A DNA stretch of 64,000 nucleotides from contig NC_023751.2 in assembly GCF_000499845.2 (NCBI RefSeq), positions 36,259,309-36,323,308 on the forward strand, read 5' to 3'. The stretch is from Phaseolus vulgaris. Its lineage: Eukaryota > Streptophyta > Magnoliopsida > Fabales > Fabaceae. Below the pieces are notes generated by a model. The model had not been told where the DNA came from. It saw only the letters and a list, made by a program, of their open reading frames with translations, and made no database searches. The translations under genes and the position numbers were made by a program. Positions 25,401 through 38,122 of this stretch are shown in pieces. Each line of letters begins with the position of its first letter. Position 1 is the stretch's first letter.

Positions 25401-26024
25401 GGATATGCTATATCTTTCACTTTCATTAATTCCATCCAATGTCAGCAGCTTTCTGTGTCTTTCATTTTTTATTAAAGAAAATAATTTATTACAAGGGATA
25501 CAACCAATAATTAATATGAAATATCCTACTCAGGAATACAAAAAAGCAAACAGAAGTAAAATCCAAAATCCAAATACAAGTCCCTATGAAATGATACGGT
25601 AGCGTGTCAGAAATATCCATTTATTAGCAGTCAAAAAATGACAAATAGATAATATCATAACATATTAAATAATGAACTCTGAAATCAAATGACTTGTTAG
25701 AACAATCACAATCAAACATACAACCAAATTAAACCTCAATGAAGTGAATGATAAAGCACGTTTAACAGGCTATCAATGGAAATTTTTTTATTAATTCCAC
25801 CCATAAAATGCCTATATCACTAGAAGAACAAGCCAGAATATCATGTAATGACTAAAAATAGAATACCTTTCTATATTTTGATCCGAGGAAAAGAAGGAAA
25901 AATCACTGGAAATTCCTGCATCTGCATGTAAATCTATATCTCGATGTCCATGATCTAATGCTCTTGGCCTTTTTCTAGAAAAAAAGGGGCCACCTTCATG
26001 GAGGAAAGCAGTTGAGAAGACCAT
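13419..26024 (-). CDS. ATXR7: ATXR7/SDG25-type histone H3K4 methyltransferase (SET domain), 15 coding exons
   Basis: Predicted SET1-class enzyme that methylates histone H3 lysine 4 in chromatin. In Arabidopsis this family activates the flowering repressor FLC. Coding exons in gene order: 26024-25867, 25275-24690, 24607-24491, 22851-22546, 22440-22123, 22039-21731, 21654-21199, 21045-20631, 20532-20416 (or to 20389), 18969-18545, 18459-18337, 17506-17426, 16738-16685, 16556-16405 and 13440-13419. All junctions are GT-AG and the phases agree, giving about 1212 residues, shorter than I recall for Arabidopsis (about 1420). GYF-like modules lie near residues 117-180 ([15 protein letters not shown]) and 249-287 ([17 protein letters not shown]). 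A lysine/serine-rich low-complexity stretch fills much of the middle. The SET domain covers about 1070-1212: [38 protein letters not shown], then post-SET CNC...C ending CRGSLN. The start ATG at 26024 follows a short 5' untranslated piece with an acceptor at 26047. All catalytic landmarks are intact, so the gene looks functional. Confidence 0.92.
13877..14159 (+). mobile_element. LTR-like sequence plus primer-binding-site-like motif in the last ATXR7 intron
   Basis: The sequence runs from TGTTAGGTAACC at 13877 to ...TTCCTATCA at 14144, so it has TG...CA ends and is about 268 bp. It is followed at once by ATTAGTATCAGCACC, which resembles the 'TGGTATCAGAGC' primer-binding site complementary to initiator methionine tRNA in Ty1/copia elements. 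About 1.2 kb of less AT-rich sequence follows and could be the interior of a decayed non-autonomous element. No 3' LTR was found before 16404, so the element is incomplete or differently bounded. Confidence 0.45.
16069..16280. repeat. pair of about 69-bp direct repeats, 143 bp apart
   Basis: The phrase starting CCGATGCTTGAATATCCATG at 16069 recurs at 16212 as CCGATGATCGAATATCCATG. Both continue through the shared words GCAACAAGTACTTGTAC and AAATGTGTAAGTAACAC to GACAATCA. Only a handful of bases differ. Both lie in the last intron of the ATXR7-like gene. Confidence 0.85.
16917..17214. repeat. intronic direct repeat, copy 1 (298 bp)
   Basis: This stretch in the intron between the 17426 and 16738 exon ends is repeated at 19517-19790 in another intron of the same gene. 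Shared words include GGAGTAACCAATCACAAGA, CAACTCAAACCCAACTACAG and CGATTATCCACATGAACAGG. The copies differ by scattered substitutions, and this one carries about 24 bp extra near 16957. There is no splice-site or coding role that I can see. Confidence 0.9.
19517..19790. repeat. intronic direct repeat, copy 2 (274 bp)
   Basis: This is the partner of 16917-17214, in the same orientation and offset by 2600 bp. It lies in the intron between the 20416 (or 20389) donor and the 18969 acceptor of the ATXR7-like gene. No complete terminal repeats or target duplication were made out, so either a segmental duplication or two insertions of one short element is possible. Confidence 0.9.
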
Positions 26025-28250
26025 GAACCTTTGGGAATAGAAAATCCTGTGTCAACAAAAAAGGATTCAACCAATTAAATATATGCAAAGTAATGTGACA
26101 GTTCAAAATTGGTACATAAAAAAATTAATAAAAGTAAGAAAGGTAACCATTCTACGATAAAGTTATCAGCTTGACATGAAAATAAAACTAAACTAATCAT
26201 TGAGTATATAAGCCAAATTTCTTCCATTTGTTTCCAACATATAATTATGGCATAAATACTGCACTACTATATAACACATAATTAAAAGTTCATACTTGAA
26301 AAGGACCAAATGATCAAACACAGAAAATCTCAGATATAAAATAAAAATAATCTTCTGTCTTATAATACTACTATTTATCAATAAAAATGTTATGAAAATT
26401 GTGAGGACTATCGCACAATCTTGATATTGTGAAGATTATGGCTTCTGTTTATGATCATTCTTGCACAGCCCTTTGATTTTTTCTATGTCTGAGCTGAGAC
26501 CACAATCACATGTACATTTCGTTCTTCTCTTCTCACTGTACCTCTGCTCTTGTAGCCACTTCTCGATTGTGTTTTGTTCTGCCTCTTTTTTCTACCGATA
26601 TGTTCTAATACCTTGCACTCTAGTCTCTAATCTGCAATTCTTCTAAATTTCTGGAATCTGAAAGTCTTGTATTGTTGCTGGCTTGCACAGTTGAACGTTC
26701 AGTTTAATTTACTGTTGTGATTTACAAGATATTTTCCTTAACCACTTCATTTTTTCACATCTTAATCTTTAAATATAATTTTGCATCTTCGGTGACAAAC
26801 TTCCGATCATTCCATTTCTGACCTCTCATCCCCTCCCCATCCCATGTAAGATCTTGATATTTTACAACATTGAATAATAAGTCTAGAAACGTCTTCCCTT
26901 CCCCATAGCAAGCCCGAATGGAAAAGGAAGATTGAATAAGCCAAACGCTCACTGTTCAGATTTCGTTGATTGCACAATTGAGGCAATGGATCTAAGATAC
27001 AAGTTTCACTCTTCTCTCTGACTCGGGTTGAGTTGCTGAAAACTTTATGTACTTTATAAGCAAAACACATGCATCATTAACAGTTACATTTTGTAACCAC
27101 TGAACAATTATCATGAAATAAGTTTGCAATTGACCTGCTACGTAGGATAAAGGGATTCCAGAGGAGCATTCAAAAACATAAAAACATAAATATACCCCTA
27201 TAATAATGAACATAAACCTACTTACAGTAATTAAATGTTGCTGCATTACCTTGGAACAAATGAATTTGCAAATAATAGTAATAGAAGTGATATGAGAAAT
27301 GTCAGTATATCAGAGAAACACATCAACTATGCTGCATGACATGCAAACATCTTTGTACAAACCCAAATAGAACTAGGGACACTTTTATATCATAATAACT
27401 ATAGAATAAAAGAAGATGAATTTGGAGCTGACACTTTGTATAACCCAAGCAAACATATTTGTATAAACCATCAATTCAAGACAGACATAATTTGACCTCA
27501 TTCAATGGAACAGTGACACTTTGCTCATGAATTAGGGCTTCAGTTCAAATATAACTCACACGTGATATTGGGCAAGTTGATTAGATTACAGCCCCAAGTG
27601 GGGTAAGCAGATTAAATTCGCCCTAAAAATGACAAAAGAAAACAAATAGAGGTTTAAGATTATATCATTCATAAACTATATAAATCCATCTGTGGCATTA
27701 ATTTTTACTTCCATCATCTTTCCGTGCCTCTTTTCAAAACATACACAATACAAATAACTGCCACTTGAAACACTAACACCTTAAGAAACACGGAAAAAAG
27801 AAAAAGACAAGCATAATCATTAACGAATAATAATCCACCTATAATTTATCACACAACAAACCTTTTGCCTATCACTCCAAACTCTCTCACCTGCTGCACA
27901 CCAATTCATGACAAGACAAGACAATTCACTCATTTGTTAAACCTCCATTGGTCTCGAACAAAATAAACTAATCAATAAATAAACAACAAAAATCATTGGC
28001 GATTTGCGTGTGCAGTAGACTATGGATGATGGAAAAAGAATGCGCGGAAAAGCAGGTTTCACGAGAACAAAGAGAGAGAACCTTCTGATGGCGCAATTGC
28101 GTTGGTTTTGTTGGCTTTGATTTGAAGCGGTGGTTGTAGGGTTTGGTGAATTTGTTTGGTTTTGAGAGAAACAAAAGGAATTTCAATTTGCAGATGGAAG
28201 CGAATTGGGGATCGGAAGAGGTTAGGGATCAATTCTCAAGATTTTGCTTT
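26025..28250 (-). promoter_or_regulatory. probable 5' untranslated region, leader intron and promoter of the ATXR7-like gene
   Basis: The start codon is preceded by a 22-base piece ending at an acceptor (CACAG, exon base 26046), so the leader is very probably spliced. No upstream coding exon was found between 26047 and 28 kb. A less AT-rich stretch at about 28025-28200, with pyrimidine-rich and 'AGAAG|GTTCTC' donor-like sequence on the minus strand, is the best candidate for the first non-coding exon. The transcription start itself cannot be fixed from sequence. Confidence 0.35.
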
Positions 28251-28359
28251 GCTTCAATACTTTACCCTCATCTCACTCCTCTTATTTCTTTTTTTCCTTT
28301 TTTATTTCTTTTATTGAATGTTCCAGTTAAAAAATATTTCCAAATAATTTCATTTTGAA

Positions 28360-31300
28360 ATAAAATTACAGAAATAAAAACAAAACTTATTGAATTCGTT
28401 CTAGTTAAAAAATATTTTTAAATAATTACATTTTGCAACAAAATTACAGAAATAAAGTATTTATCAGAATATTTACAGGAGTTGACCGGTATGCTACAGC
28501 AAGTCAAAGATTTGAGAGTCTATTTCTATACTATTGATTTAAAACGCTTTAAGTATATTAATTTATAATTTTTTAATAAACGTTTTTAGAAAAAAACTAT
28601 TATAATTTATTGGTCATAACTACTATTATTCCATAGTCTTCTTGTTCTCTTTTATTATAGTTAATTTTAGTGTAAATGTGTCACAATTCATTCTAGTCAT
28701 TCCTAATGATATTTAGTTGATACCACAATTAATTATGTTATTATAAATTATAATGAAATTATAAACTATAATAAAATTATAAACTGTAATAAAATTATAG
28801 ATTATAATAAAATGTTAATATTATATTTTTGTTGAGTTTCTTTAATTTTGAGTTATAACAAAATAATATAATATTAATTCTGAATCACATCAACAACAAA
28901 AGATTATAAACATAAATATGAATAATATTATTTCATTTAATAGATTTATTATGAGATTCAATATATATAACTTTTCTTTATAACCAAAAGCATATCTTTT
29001 ACTATATAAAGCAATAACATGTTAGTAACAAGTAACAAAATCTCTAATTGACATAAAACTTATGCAATAATCATTTGTCTCTTGAATAATGTATGTTAAA
29101 TAATCAAACACTCATATTCATAATCACATTTTAAGCTATTGAAAATTCTACAAAATACTCATTTACATGTATATTAGATTTTAGTGTAACAATATCTAAA
29201 TAGATTGAATTTGTACATTTTAACTTATATAAGTTGAATTCATAATATATTTATAGATAGGGTGAGATAATTTGGACCATTAAAATCATTTGGTACATAT
29301 GTAGTTATTGCGTTAATCAAGGTAATGTGGAATAACTAAATTCAAATTTTATTATTATTACAAGATAACGAGACTTGAAAATAATGAAGAACATGTTAAC
29401 ATTTGCATGGGATGAAGGACAATACTAAGAACATAAGATAACCAATAAATTATGTGATGAAAATGACTATAAACATTATAATTTCTTACAATCATGTATA
29501 TTTTGGAGTAACAAATCATTTGAGTATGCACAGAAAGACAAATATTCATCAAACATTTGACTTAAATAGGTCCAACACGAGTTTTCTAGTGGAGAAAACC
29601 ATAAATTTAGTAGAGGTGTAATTAACTAAAAGATTTGCAATTAGGGTTGACAAATTATGGTATAACTATGGAAAGTTTCATAAACTTCACTTATCACAAC
29701 AATTATTAAAAGTTTATGACGAATTGTTCAAAGAATTGAGACATGAGAACTATTAATGACCATACACGAGTCTTGTATAATGTCTAAATCATGAAATATG
29801 GAGAACTTATAAGCATCAAACAAAATAAAATTAGGGACGTACATTAAATAACAAAGTTGTGCCAAAAATGGATCCTATTGTCAAACATATAGACATACTA
29901 AAACCAAGCAGAAAAAAACATTAACTAATGAGTTTGTGAGTTTTTTTTTATATTATTAATTTTTTCATTCAATACAAAATTTAGACTCACATTTTCACTT
30001 TTAATAAAAATAATTTGATAAAAGTAATTAAAAAAAATCACAATTAATAACCATAATAATAAAGTGAAATATACAACTCTTACTAATACACTAATATCAA
30101 ATAACATTGATTTATTCAGGATGAAACATTTGTAACAACAGAAATAATGACCATTTCTTGTAAATGTGTACAACACACTACATTAGCTAATTTTCATTAG
30201 CTTTTATGAACACTCATACTATCTTGAATTTTATAAACACTTAGTAAATTCCTAATTTTATTGAATTAATTTTTTAATATATGTATGCAATTGGTTAATT
30301 CCGAAAATAAATTTGATCATTAGTTTAAAAATTATAATTGTGAAACCACTCAAACTTGAATTAGATAAATTAGTTAAAATTTAATAGAACATGGATACAA
30401 CAGTAATATAATAATATTAGACATAAAAAAGTTAAAATTAGAGAATATAAAATATAGCCTAAAATTTAAGTATAAAATTTTAATATTTTTTAAAATAATG
30501 ATTATGGAATTAAAACTTTTCAATGTTAAAAATACATATTAGATAAAAATATATTAGAAATACATGATAGAAAATATAAGATATATATATATATAATAAC
30601 AATAATAATAATAGTAAAATTTTAGTGACATGCGTTAAAAATTAAACAAAATGTTAAGAAAATAAAATTTATTTAAGTTAGAATTTAGTTAAATCAAGTT
30701 ATTGGTATTTTATAATAGACAAGATTCAGTTAAAATCTCAATTTAGTTATATTATTTGGTTGCATTGAACATTTGACTCTGGTAGAAAATTATATTATTA
30801 AAAGGTAATTTTTTTTTATGTGATATATTAAATACATTGATATTAAGTGCGAATAACCTCAATAAATTGTATTATTTAATTTAAACGTGGTGCTGCCAAA
30901 TTTTCAACATATAAAAATAATAACGGACAAGTAATTTAAGCATTTCATAACCTTATTAACAAAATAGGTGAATTTCTAAAATAGTAAGAGATAAAGATAA
31001 CTTTATTCCTCCTCTCAGAGTTTGTTATACATTATCACAACTTTATATGTGTAGAAGTTATTATTTGTTGTTATGACTTGAGCAATTTGTTATTTATTGA
31101 AACGAATTTTAGTTTCCTAGCTTAATCAACATTTTAATATAATAAATAAATATTATTTGGTGCATGCTTTTTATTAAGATTAATTAGCAGAATACATGAT
31201 TGAAAATGATATTATATCCAACCAATTTGTATATATAATTGAACATTGTTGTATACATTATTTAAAGTGATTATGAGTAGGAAAAAATCTCCTTGTATTT

Positions 31301-31440
31301 TGTTACTAAAGTGAATGACTTCAACATATAACATACTTCTAATCTAAACTTTATAAGGTAATCATATTTATTTTTAAGTAGTCAATATATTTCTAAGTTG
31401 ATATTGTGATATTATTTTTCATATTTTAATACATACAACA
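28360..31440. other. very AT-rich intergenic stretch, nothing recognised
   Basis: Mostly A/T words with short tandem phrases, such as ATTATAAACTATAATAAA around 28740-28810 and TATATATATATATA near 30580. No open frame of normal composition and no element termini were recognised. Confidence 0.55.
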
Positions 31441-32738
31441 CAAATGGATTATGAGTATTTCGATGGAAGTTCAAGGAACATCAGTGAAGAACCTATCATA
31501 AAAAATATGGTCAATGAATTTAGTAAAGATGATGCACAAGAGGAGTACGTACCACAACAAGAGGTATTTCCAACATTATCCCGTCACAATTGTCAATCAT
31601 TAAATCTTTCAACCCAAAATATGTAGTTTCACCTTTTCGAATGCACATGTTTCAATTCAAAAGAAGTCAATTTTAAATACAATCAAGCAATATCACATTG
31701 ACCAAGGCTACAAGTTTGTGGTAGTGGAATTGAAGCGAGATAAATATGTTGCATGTTGCATTCATCACAACATTGACTACTAATGGTACAATTGAGCTTC
31801 TTTTAGCAAGATCCAACATCAATGGCAAATTAAAAAAATTAAAGCTCTTCACTCCTATTTGAGCATTTATCTTTCGGTTGTCACATAAATTTGGACTCAA
31901 GTCAAATAGCTTCTATTGTGGTCAATTCAATCAAGACGAATCCATCAATTCCGATAAAAAGTTTAATTATGAAAATAAATAATCATCTTAATTACTTTGT
32001 AACCTGGATATCTAAACAAAAGACTTTTGTAATGGAGTTTGGTGACTGAGACAAATCATATAATCATCTTCTAAGATAGTTGCAAGTTATACGAGACAAT
32101 GTCTAAGGAACTATTGTTTAATGTGTTACCTATCTGTATCCTGTTAATGGTGTTCAACACAGCTCTGCTTACATTCTAGAACGTGTGTTCTAGTCGTTCA
32201 AGGCATACATTGACGAGTTCAATTATTACAAGTGAATAGTTCAAGTTGATGACACATTCTTGACCAGAGAATATCACGAAATTTTGTTAACCGTCATCTG
32301 TCAACTGGGAACCAAAACATTTTTTTGTTAGCTTTCACTATTGTTAAAGGTGAAACAAAGGATGCCCTTATATAGTTTTTTTCAATTGTTAAAAGCATAT
32401 GTGACACCTCAGTCAAATCGATTAATAATTATCGGCAACTGAACAACAATAATATCAACATTAGAATCTACAAACGTGAATGGGAAGGAGATGGATTGAC
32501 ATTAGTGTATCCAATTTCAACAAAAGGTTCAGAAATGCATAGTGAAAGTGGTAGCTAATAAGCATTGGTATTTCTTAACTTCCATCACACATTACTATCA
32601 ATTCACTACCTTTTCCATTAATCTCATTTTTCGACAACACGACACGTTATGATGAAGCAGCCAAATTTGCAATCAAAGTTATTGACGATGAGATCAGAAT
32701 TTTGACAAGTAGACTTTAAGAATACCATTGAAAAAAAT

Positions 32739-35351
32739 TATGGATGAAAATGTGGGGTGGGCCATCGCGTAAAAATATTATTTATTAAATTTCATGTTAA
32801 GGCAGCCCATTCATTCCCAAGTTGCACGTCCCCAATTCAAACCTAATTTGGTCTGCCTCTGCATCCGCATCTGCCTTGACTTCGCCTCTCCACCACCGCA
32901 TCTGCTATGCCACCACGTCCGCTTCGCTCCATGCCCAATGTCACTGTATCAACCATTTGCATCAAATTTTGGTGAGTGTAATATGATTGATTCTAACTCT
33001 TACTAATTCATAAGTTTTAGTTGTTGTGTTTTTTGCATTTTCAACTTAACATTAATTTTAATAAAGTTGATACAATTATGTAGTTTATCTGTTTTAGGAA
33101 TCTTGTTATCTCTGAAGGATGAATGAGAGTTGGACAAGTTTGAATTGGGTTGTCAACGTTTTTTTATTCTTTGTCCATAGTTCCAAATCCATGCCAAAAT
33201 ACATAATAAATACATATGTGTTATTTGTCAAAAGTTTTAAGAAGTGATTGAAATGGAGTAAACAATATTTAGTTGTTAAAAGTAGTAAAATCAACCGGAA
33301 TAACTTTGTAAACTCATAAAATCAAGACAGTCAGGCGAACAATATGAATTATGGCATGTTTTGTTTATGTTATCATTCTTCATTTTTGAATAAATTATTT
33401 TATAAACTGATCATGTATATAATTTATGATGGATGGATAAACATTTTATAAATCACTCACAATTAAGATTTTGCAAATAGGAATGGATGAGGAATGTACT
33501 AACATGCCCCTTTGAGAATATGAAATTGAAGAAAATGATATCGAAAAACAATCTGAAATAGTTGAACTTGAAAAAAAAATGAACAAGGTTAACACATTCT
33601 ATTGTTGGAGGTATTTTACTAAGATGGAAAAGAAAGGGCAATGTGCAATAGTTGCAATAAAAATATACGTAACTAGTAAAAGAAAATATGGTAATTCTCA
33701 TTTTGTTGACCTGAATTGCAAGTTAGCAAGCTACTCCATTTTTGTCATATGCCTCTCCTTTATACAGGTTTTGAGTTGTCTTAGAAAATTAATGAATTTT
33801 GGATAATGCTTTTACTAATGATGTTCTTCAAAATACTTTAAGAAGTTAACTTCTTTAACAAAATGATTTCATATGTGGTGTTGAATTCTTTTATGTTTGT
33901 TGGTGTACACATATTAAATTTAATTATTCAAGAAGGATTAAAAGTGTTTAGAGATGCTTTGAACCAAATTAGAAATAACATCAAATATGTGAGGAGTTCA
34001 AAAAGTAGAATGGTGAAATTCAAACAATGAATTGAAAGGTTTAGTGATATTGATGCATTATGTGGGTTGTGTCTTGATGTCCCTACAGGATGGAACTTTT
34101 GGAAGCTTGCACTTGGTTGATGAATCTTATAAATATTGCCTTTCAGAAGAAGAGTGGGAGAGAGTTGAAATTTCCCTTTTATGATATCACTAACTTGATT
34201 TATGCTACAAGTTATTCTACTTCCAACTTGTATTTTTTACAAGTTAGAAAAGTTCAATGTTTGTTGATGAAAAATGTGAAAGATGAGGATGCACTAATTA
34301 GGAACATGGCTAAATTGATGATAGTAAAATTTGAGAAATATTGAGATGAATATAATGTTGTTCTTGGTGCAATTTTAAACCCAAGAATGAAGTTAAAAAC
34401 ATTGGATTTTTGCTTTGAAAAATTTGATTCACTTATTTGGGAGCTCAAATTGAAAAAATCAAGAAAAATTTATACAAACTTTTTGCTGAACATTCTACCA
34501 AAATTTTGGCAACATCATCAAATGTTTAAAAGCATAAGCAAAGACAATTTTCATCCTCATATACTTTAATGCACTTTAATTCATTTTTAATTTTCCTTGC
34601 AGTTGTCCATTATACGTGTTATTAACTTATTACATCATAATAAGAATTAAAAATGCGCAAGTTTCAAATAGCTAATAAAATGGGAAGGACACAATTTGAC
34701 ACTTATTTGGATGAATCAACTTTGGATTTTGACTTTTTAAAGCAAATGAATGTGTTAGAATAGTGAAAAAATAATAATCAAAGTTTTTCAGATCTTGCTT
34801 TAATGGCTAGAGATTTGTTGAGCATCCTTATAACCACAGTTACATCAAAATCTGTATTTCGCGTTGGTTCTCAAATTCTTAACAAGTATAGAAATCGTCT
34901 TTTGCCTGAAAATGTGAAAACAATAATTTGTATTTCTAGTTGTAAACATGAATTTTCTAAAAATAATTCAATTATTTTAGTTAATCCGATTTTTATTATA
35001 TTATTTTAATTTTAAACTAATTCATTCATTGTCATTGTTTTAATTTATGCAGATAACAAGGAAAATTATAGTTATCAAAAAAGTGAATGAAAGTCCTTCT
35101 AATGGAAAAATATTGATGTTTTTTAATTGATTATGTTTGATGTAGTGGTGTACTTGTATTTCATGTAATTTTGGTAAATTCATATATATATATATATTAT
35201 CTTAATTAAATGAATTTAAACATGATTTTGTTTTTCAACAATAAATATAGTTTTTTTTTATAATTAATGTGTTTTGTTTAAATATTTTTCTTACAAAGAT
35301 TATCCTTTGTGCGGGACAAGCCTGCAAGGCCAACCCACATTGTTATCTCTA
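32739..35351 (+). mobile_element. complete but inactive hAT (Ac-like) DNA transposon, 2613 bp
   Basis: The left end TATGGATGAAAATGTGGGGT and the inverse of the right end, TAGAGATAACAATGTGGGTT, are imperfect inverted repeats of the type found on plant hAT elements. The direct repeat GAAAAAAAT flanks it at 32730-32738 and 35352-35360; hAT elements make 8-bp duplications, so one of the nine bases may be chance. The interior carries a decayed transposase gene on the plus strand, starting near 33483. The insertion lies inside a MULE transposase gene, which fixes its borders independently. Confidence 0.85.
33483..35100 (+). pseudogene. decayed hAT-family transposase (BED finger to hATC dimerisation domain)
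   Basis: The expected domain order is seen through several frameshifts and stops. A BED-type finger region follows the ATG at 33483, with W..F.KM and a C..C-like segment near 33600-33720. Then come LIVQEGLKVF near 33930, IKYVRSSKSR and the CLDVP block near 33980-34090, and FEKY..EYNVVLGAILNPRMKLK near 34310-34400. The hATC domain lies near 34690-34940, with DLLSI, ITTV.S.S.F and LNKYRNRLLPENV. Stops after MNVLE and elsewhere rule out a working protein. It is related to the Ac/RICESLEEPER group. Confidence 0.85.
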
Positions 35352-35580
35352 GAAAAAAATGAACTTATGCTTATGACGATCAAGATGTACTAACCACATG
35401 ATAATTACTCTTGCTGAAAGCATGAACTCTATTTTTAAAAGTACATAATCTATAACAATTTGTACTTTGGTTAAGACCACATACAAAAGTTTGGTTTGTT
35501 AAACGAGGAACCAACATAAAGTGCATGTTGTGAGTTTGATTTATTAAACGAGGAACCAAAAGTGCATGTTATGAGTATGA

Positions 35581-37700
35581 CATCAATTTTCAAAAGATAT
35601 AAACCATCGTACTAAAAAAAAATTAGACACATTCTAATGTATCATGTGCAAAGATAGAACTTAAAAAATTTAAGAGTTTAATATTTAAAAGATAGTTACT
35701 CCCCAACTAGGTCATACATAATTAAATTATATGCATGTTATAGTTGTGGAGAGATTCAAACTCTACTATTATTTTACTCATATATAATTGTTTGTTTATC
35801 ATATTTAAAGCAAAATGATATTTGTTATCCCAATATAAAGTCTCCACTATTTTCAAGATTTATGATATTCAATTTCATACAAATTTACAAGTACTCAACA
35901 TATCCATTAAATGGATGATCCAATTTTGAATAAGCTAAAAAATTGTTCATGTTCTAGAAACAAATATCAAAATAGAAGCAAATGTGCATATAGACAAATA
36001 TTTCAATAAAATTGAGTCTCAACTTCCATTATTAAATTCCCCGTTATAATAAAAAGATTTATCTATCTCTTTGCACATTCATTTTATTAAACTCGGCTTA
36101 ATTAAGGGTGCAAAAATAATAAATTATTGACTTGAGATGTTTATAGATTGCGTAAAGTAATATCAAGTTAAAAAAAAAGTCATTTATCTAAAAATAAAAA
36201 TAACTTATAATTTGGTAGAATTTGAAACAATTTTCAAATCAATCACATGAAACGTTGGATTATATTAGATGGTTCAAATACAAATCAGCCCGAGTATTAA
36301 TTACATATAAAAAATTTAAAATAAATATTAATTTAATTAATTAAATATATTCTTAAATTTTTATGATGGTATTAAATACAACTAAACCAAAGAATTTATC
36401 TTTGGCATTTTCCAACTATACTTATAAATCTCATTTCAAATAAAAAGAGGAAAGGAAAGGATTATCCTCATACATATGCAAAAAAATATATTTTTACCAC
36501 AACGCTTACTATAATCAATCACAAGTAGAAATTTCAATAAGATTAAATTAAATTTCAATAAATATAACACAGTTAACTGTTTTAAACACATCTTACATAT
36601 TTTAAAATATATAACTTCTTTAATCCATTTAAATACATGATATTAGGTGCTTCTACAATTAGTTATTTAATCTTATTAGTACAAAAATTTTATAGCAATG
36701 AAACAAATATAATATTGCTATAAACTTTAAATTTGATAAATTTAAAAGACATTATATCTAAAAAATGATCCTAAGCGTATCCTTAATAACATACTATTAA
36801 CCTATTATAGTAGTATAATTATACATTGTAATAATTCTTGATAATAAAAAAATTATTTGTAAGTGTACAAATTATTCTCCGTCAATTTTACAATAAAAAA
36901 AGGTGTATTTAATTGAAGTTAGAAACAATTACAGTTTTGAAATATTCTTTCATATATATAGACAAAACATTGCATTAAATTTAATATATATATATATAAT
37001 AATAATTTAAACTTTTAAATACTTATTTGGAGCTTCATGAACAATAATTTCCATATATCTACACTAAAGTGTTCAGTGTCAACCAAGATAACTGAAAATC
37101 ACAGCACAATGCAGTACCAAGAAGCGTGCATTTCTCTCCCAAATCAAATTCCTCCAAAAACACTTTCACAAACCCTAAACCAAACACACCATAATCAAAC
37201 CACAACAAAAAAAGGACAACACCTAATTGTGAATTTCAATCTAGTATCAAGCTTTATATCACCAAATTCAGTGTATACTTGGAACGACAAAACGAGAAAT
37301 TAGATTTGATACATCTAAGATTTGAAACTTTTCAATAGCTGAATCCGTTATTAAACATATATATGTTTAAATCTCACATTTAAAACTGTGTATGTGATAT
37401 CTTAATTTTTAATTTTCCTAAATATAATTTTAGGGTTGAAGGCAGAACTCGGCTAACTATAAAAACCAAACAACATAAACAAAATCTCATAAACAGGCAA
37501 ATCGCAAATTCATCCCATTCAAACCAAACGCATTCAATCTATAATCGCTAAAAGCTTCATCTATAATCTCCACAAGCACATTAAACATCGAATTGAACCA
37601 AAATTTAAGCAGCAGTTTAATAATCTAACCTCAAAATAGCATTATAAAGCGACAATTAAAACGACAAAACGAGATCCAATGAAAACGGTTGAAAACAAAA
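35581..37700. other. AT-rich intergenic stretch, nothing recognised
   Basis: A/T-rich throughout, with a TATATATATATA run near 36995. The part from about 37430 to 37700 lies just downstream of the RPL27 stop codon (minus strand) and probably includes its 3' untranslated region. No other gene was seen. Confidence 0.5.
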
Positions 37701-37714
37701 ACGTACAATTTCGC

Positions 37715-38122
37715 TCAGAACCTGAGCTTGGTGAAGAACCACCGGTTCTTGCCGGTTTTGAAACGATCCTCGAGGCGCTTCTTGGTCTCCTTGAGGGCAG
37801 TGACCTTCTTGTCCTTGGCGTGGAGGACGTCGGGGGAGACGGCGTCCTTGAGGTCCACGTCGAGCGTGTAGCGCGTTGGCATCAAGTGCTGGTAGTTGAC
37901 GAGCTTGATGAAGGCCTTCACGCGCGACTTCTTCGCGGTCTTCTTGGCGGAGTCCTTCTTTATGACCTTGCTAGGGTACTTCTTTATCCCTGCAACCAAA
38001 CAGTGACCGTAGGGGCGCTCGCGCGTGCCCTCATCGAAGGTTCGCACTATCACCGCCTTCTTCCCCGCGTAACGCCCCTGCAGCACTATCACTGCTTTGT
38101 TCGTCTTCAGAAACTTCACCAT
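37715..38122 (-). CDS. RPL27: 60S ribosomal protein L27 (eL27), intronless coding region
   Basis: Encodes a 135-residue basic protein, the normal length for eukaryotic L27, a structural protein of the cytosolic large ribosomal subunit. The N-terminus [20 protein letters not shown] leads into the KOW-type segment [14 protein letters not shown]. The lysine-rich middle ([16 protein letters not shown]) and the C-terminus ending RWFFTKLRF are diagnostic. The frame is complete, intact and G/C-rich compared with its surroundings. On the gene strand the ATG is preceded by a GA-repeat leader (AGAGAGAGAGAGAG). Upstream lie the promoter motifs typical of plant ribosomal protein genes (see separate entry). 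No intron interrupts the coding part; a leader intron cannot be excluded. Confidence 0.97.
   Translation of the reverse strand: MVKFLKTNKAVIVLQGRYAGKKAVIVRTFDEGTRERPYGHCLVAGIKKYPSKVIKKDSAKKTAKKSRVKAFIKLVNYQHLMPTRYTLDVDLKDAVSPDVLHAKDKKVTALKETKKRLEDRFKTGKNRWFFTKLRF

Larger units (their letters stand above)
31444..35580 (+). pseudogene. decayed MuDR-type (MULE) transposase gene, split by a hAT element
   Basis: Read in the plus direction across many stops and frameshifts, the left part (31444-32729) shows the expected order of a Mutator-like transposase. There is an acidic N-terminal stretch (31444-31626), the zinc-knuckle-side block IKQYHIDQGYKFVVVE (about 31680), FGD then SYNHL (about 32040), and the catalytic-core blocks VQVDDTFLTREYHEILL and TIVKGETKDA (about 32230-32380). 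The right part (35361-35580) continues with NHMIITLAESMNSIFK and LVKTTY. The hAT element at 32739-35351 interrupts it. Removing the element and one copy of the 9-bp flanking repeat brings the two parts back into one reading frame. No terminal inverted repeats of the MULE were identified. It is non-functional. Confidence 0.82.
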
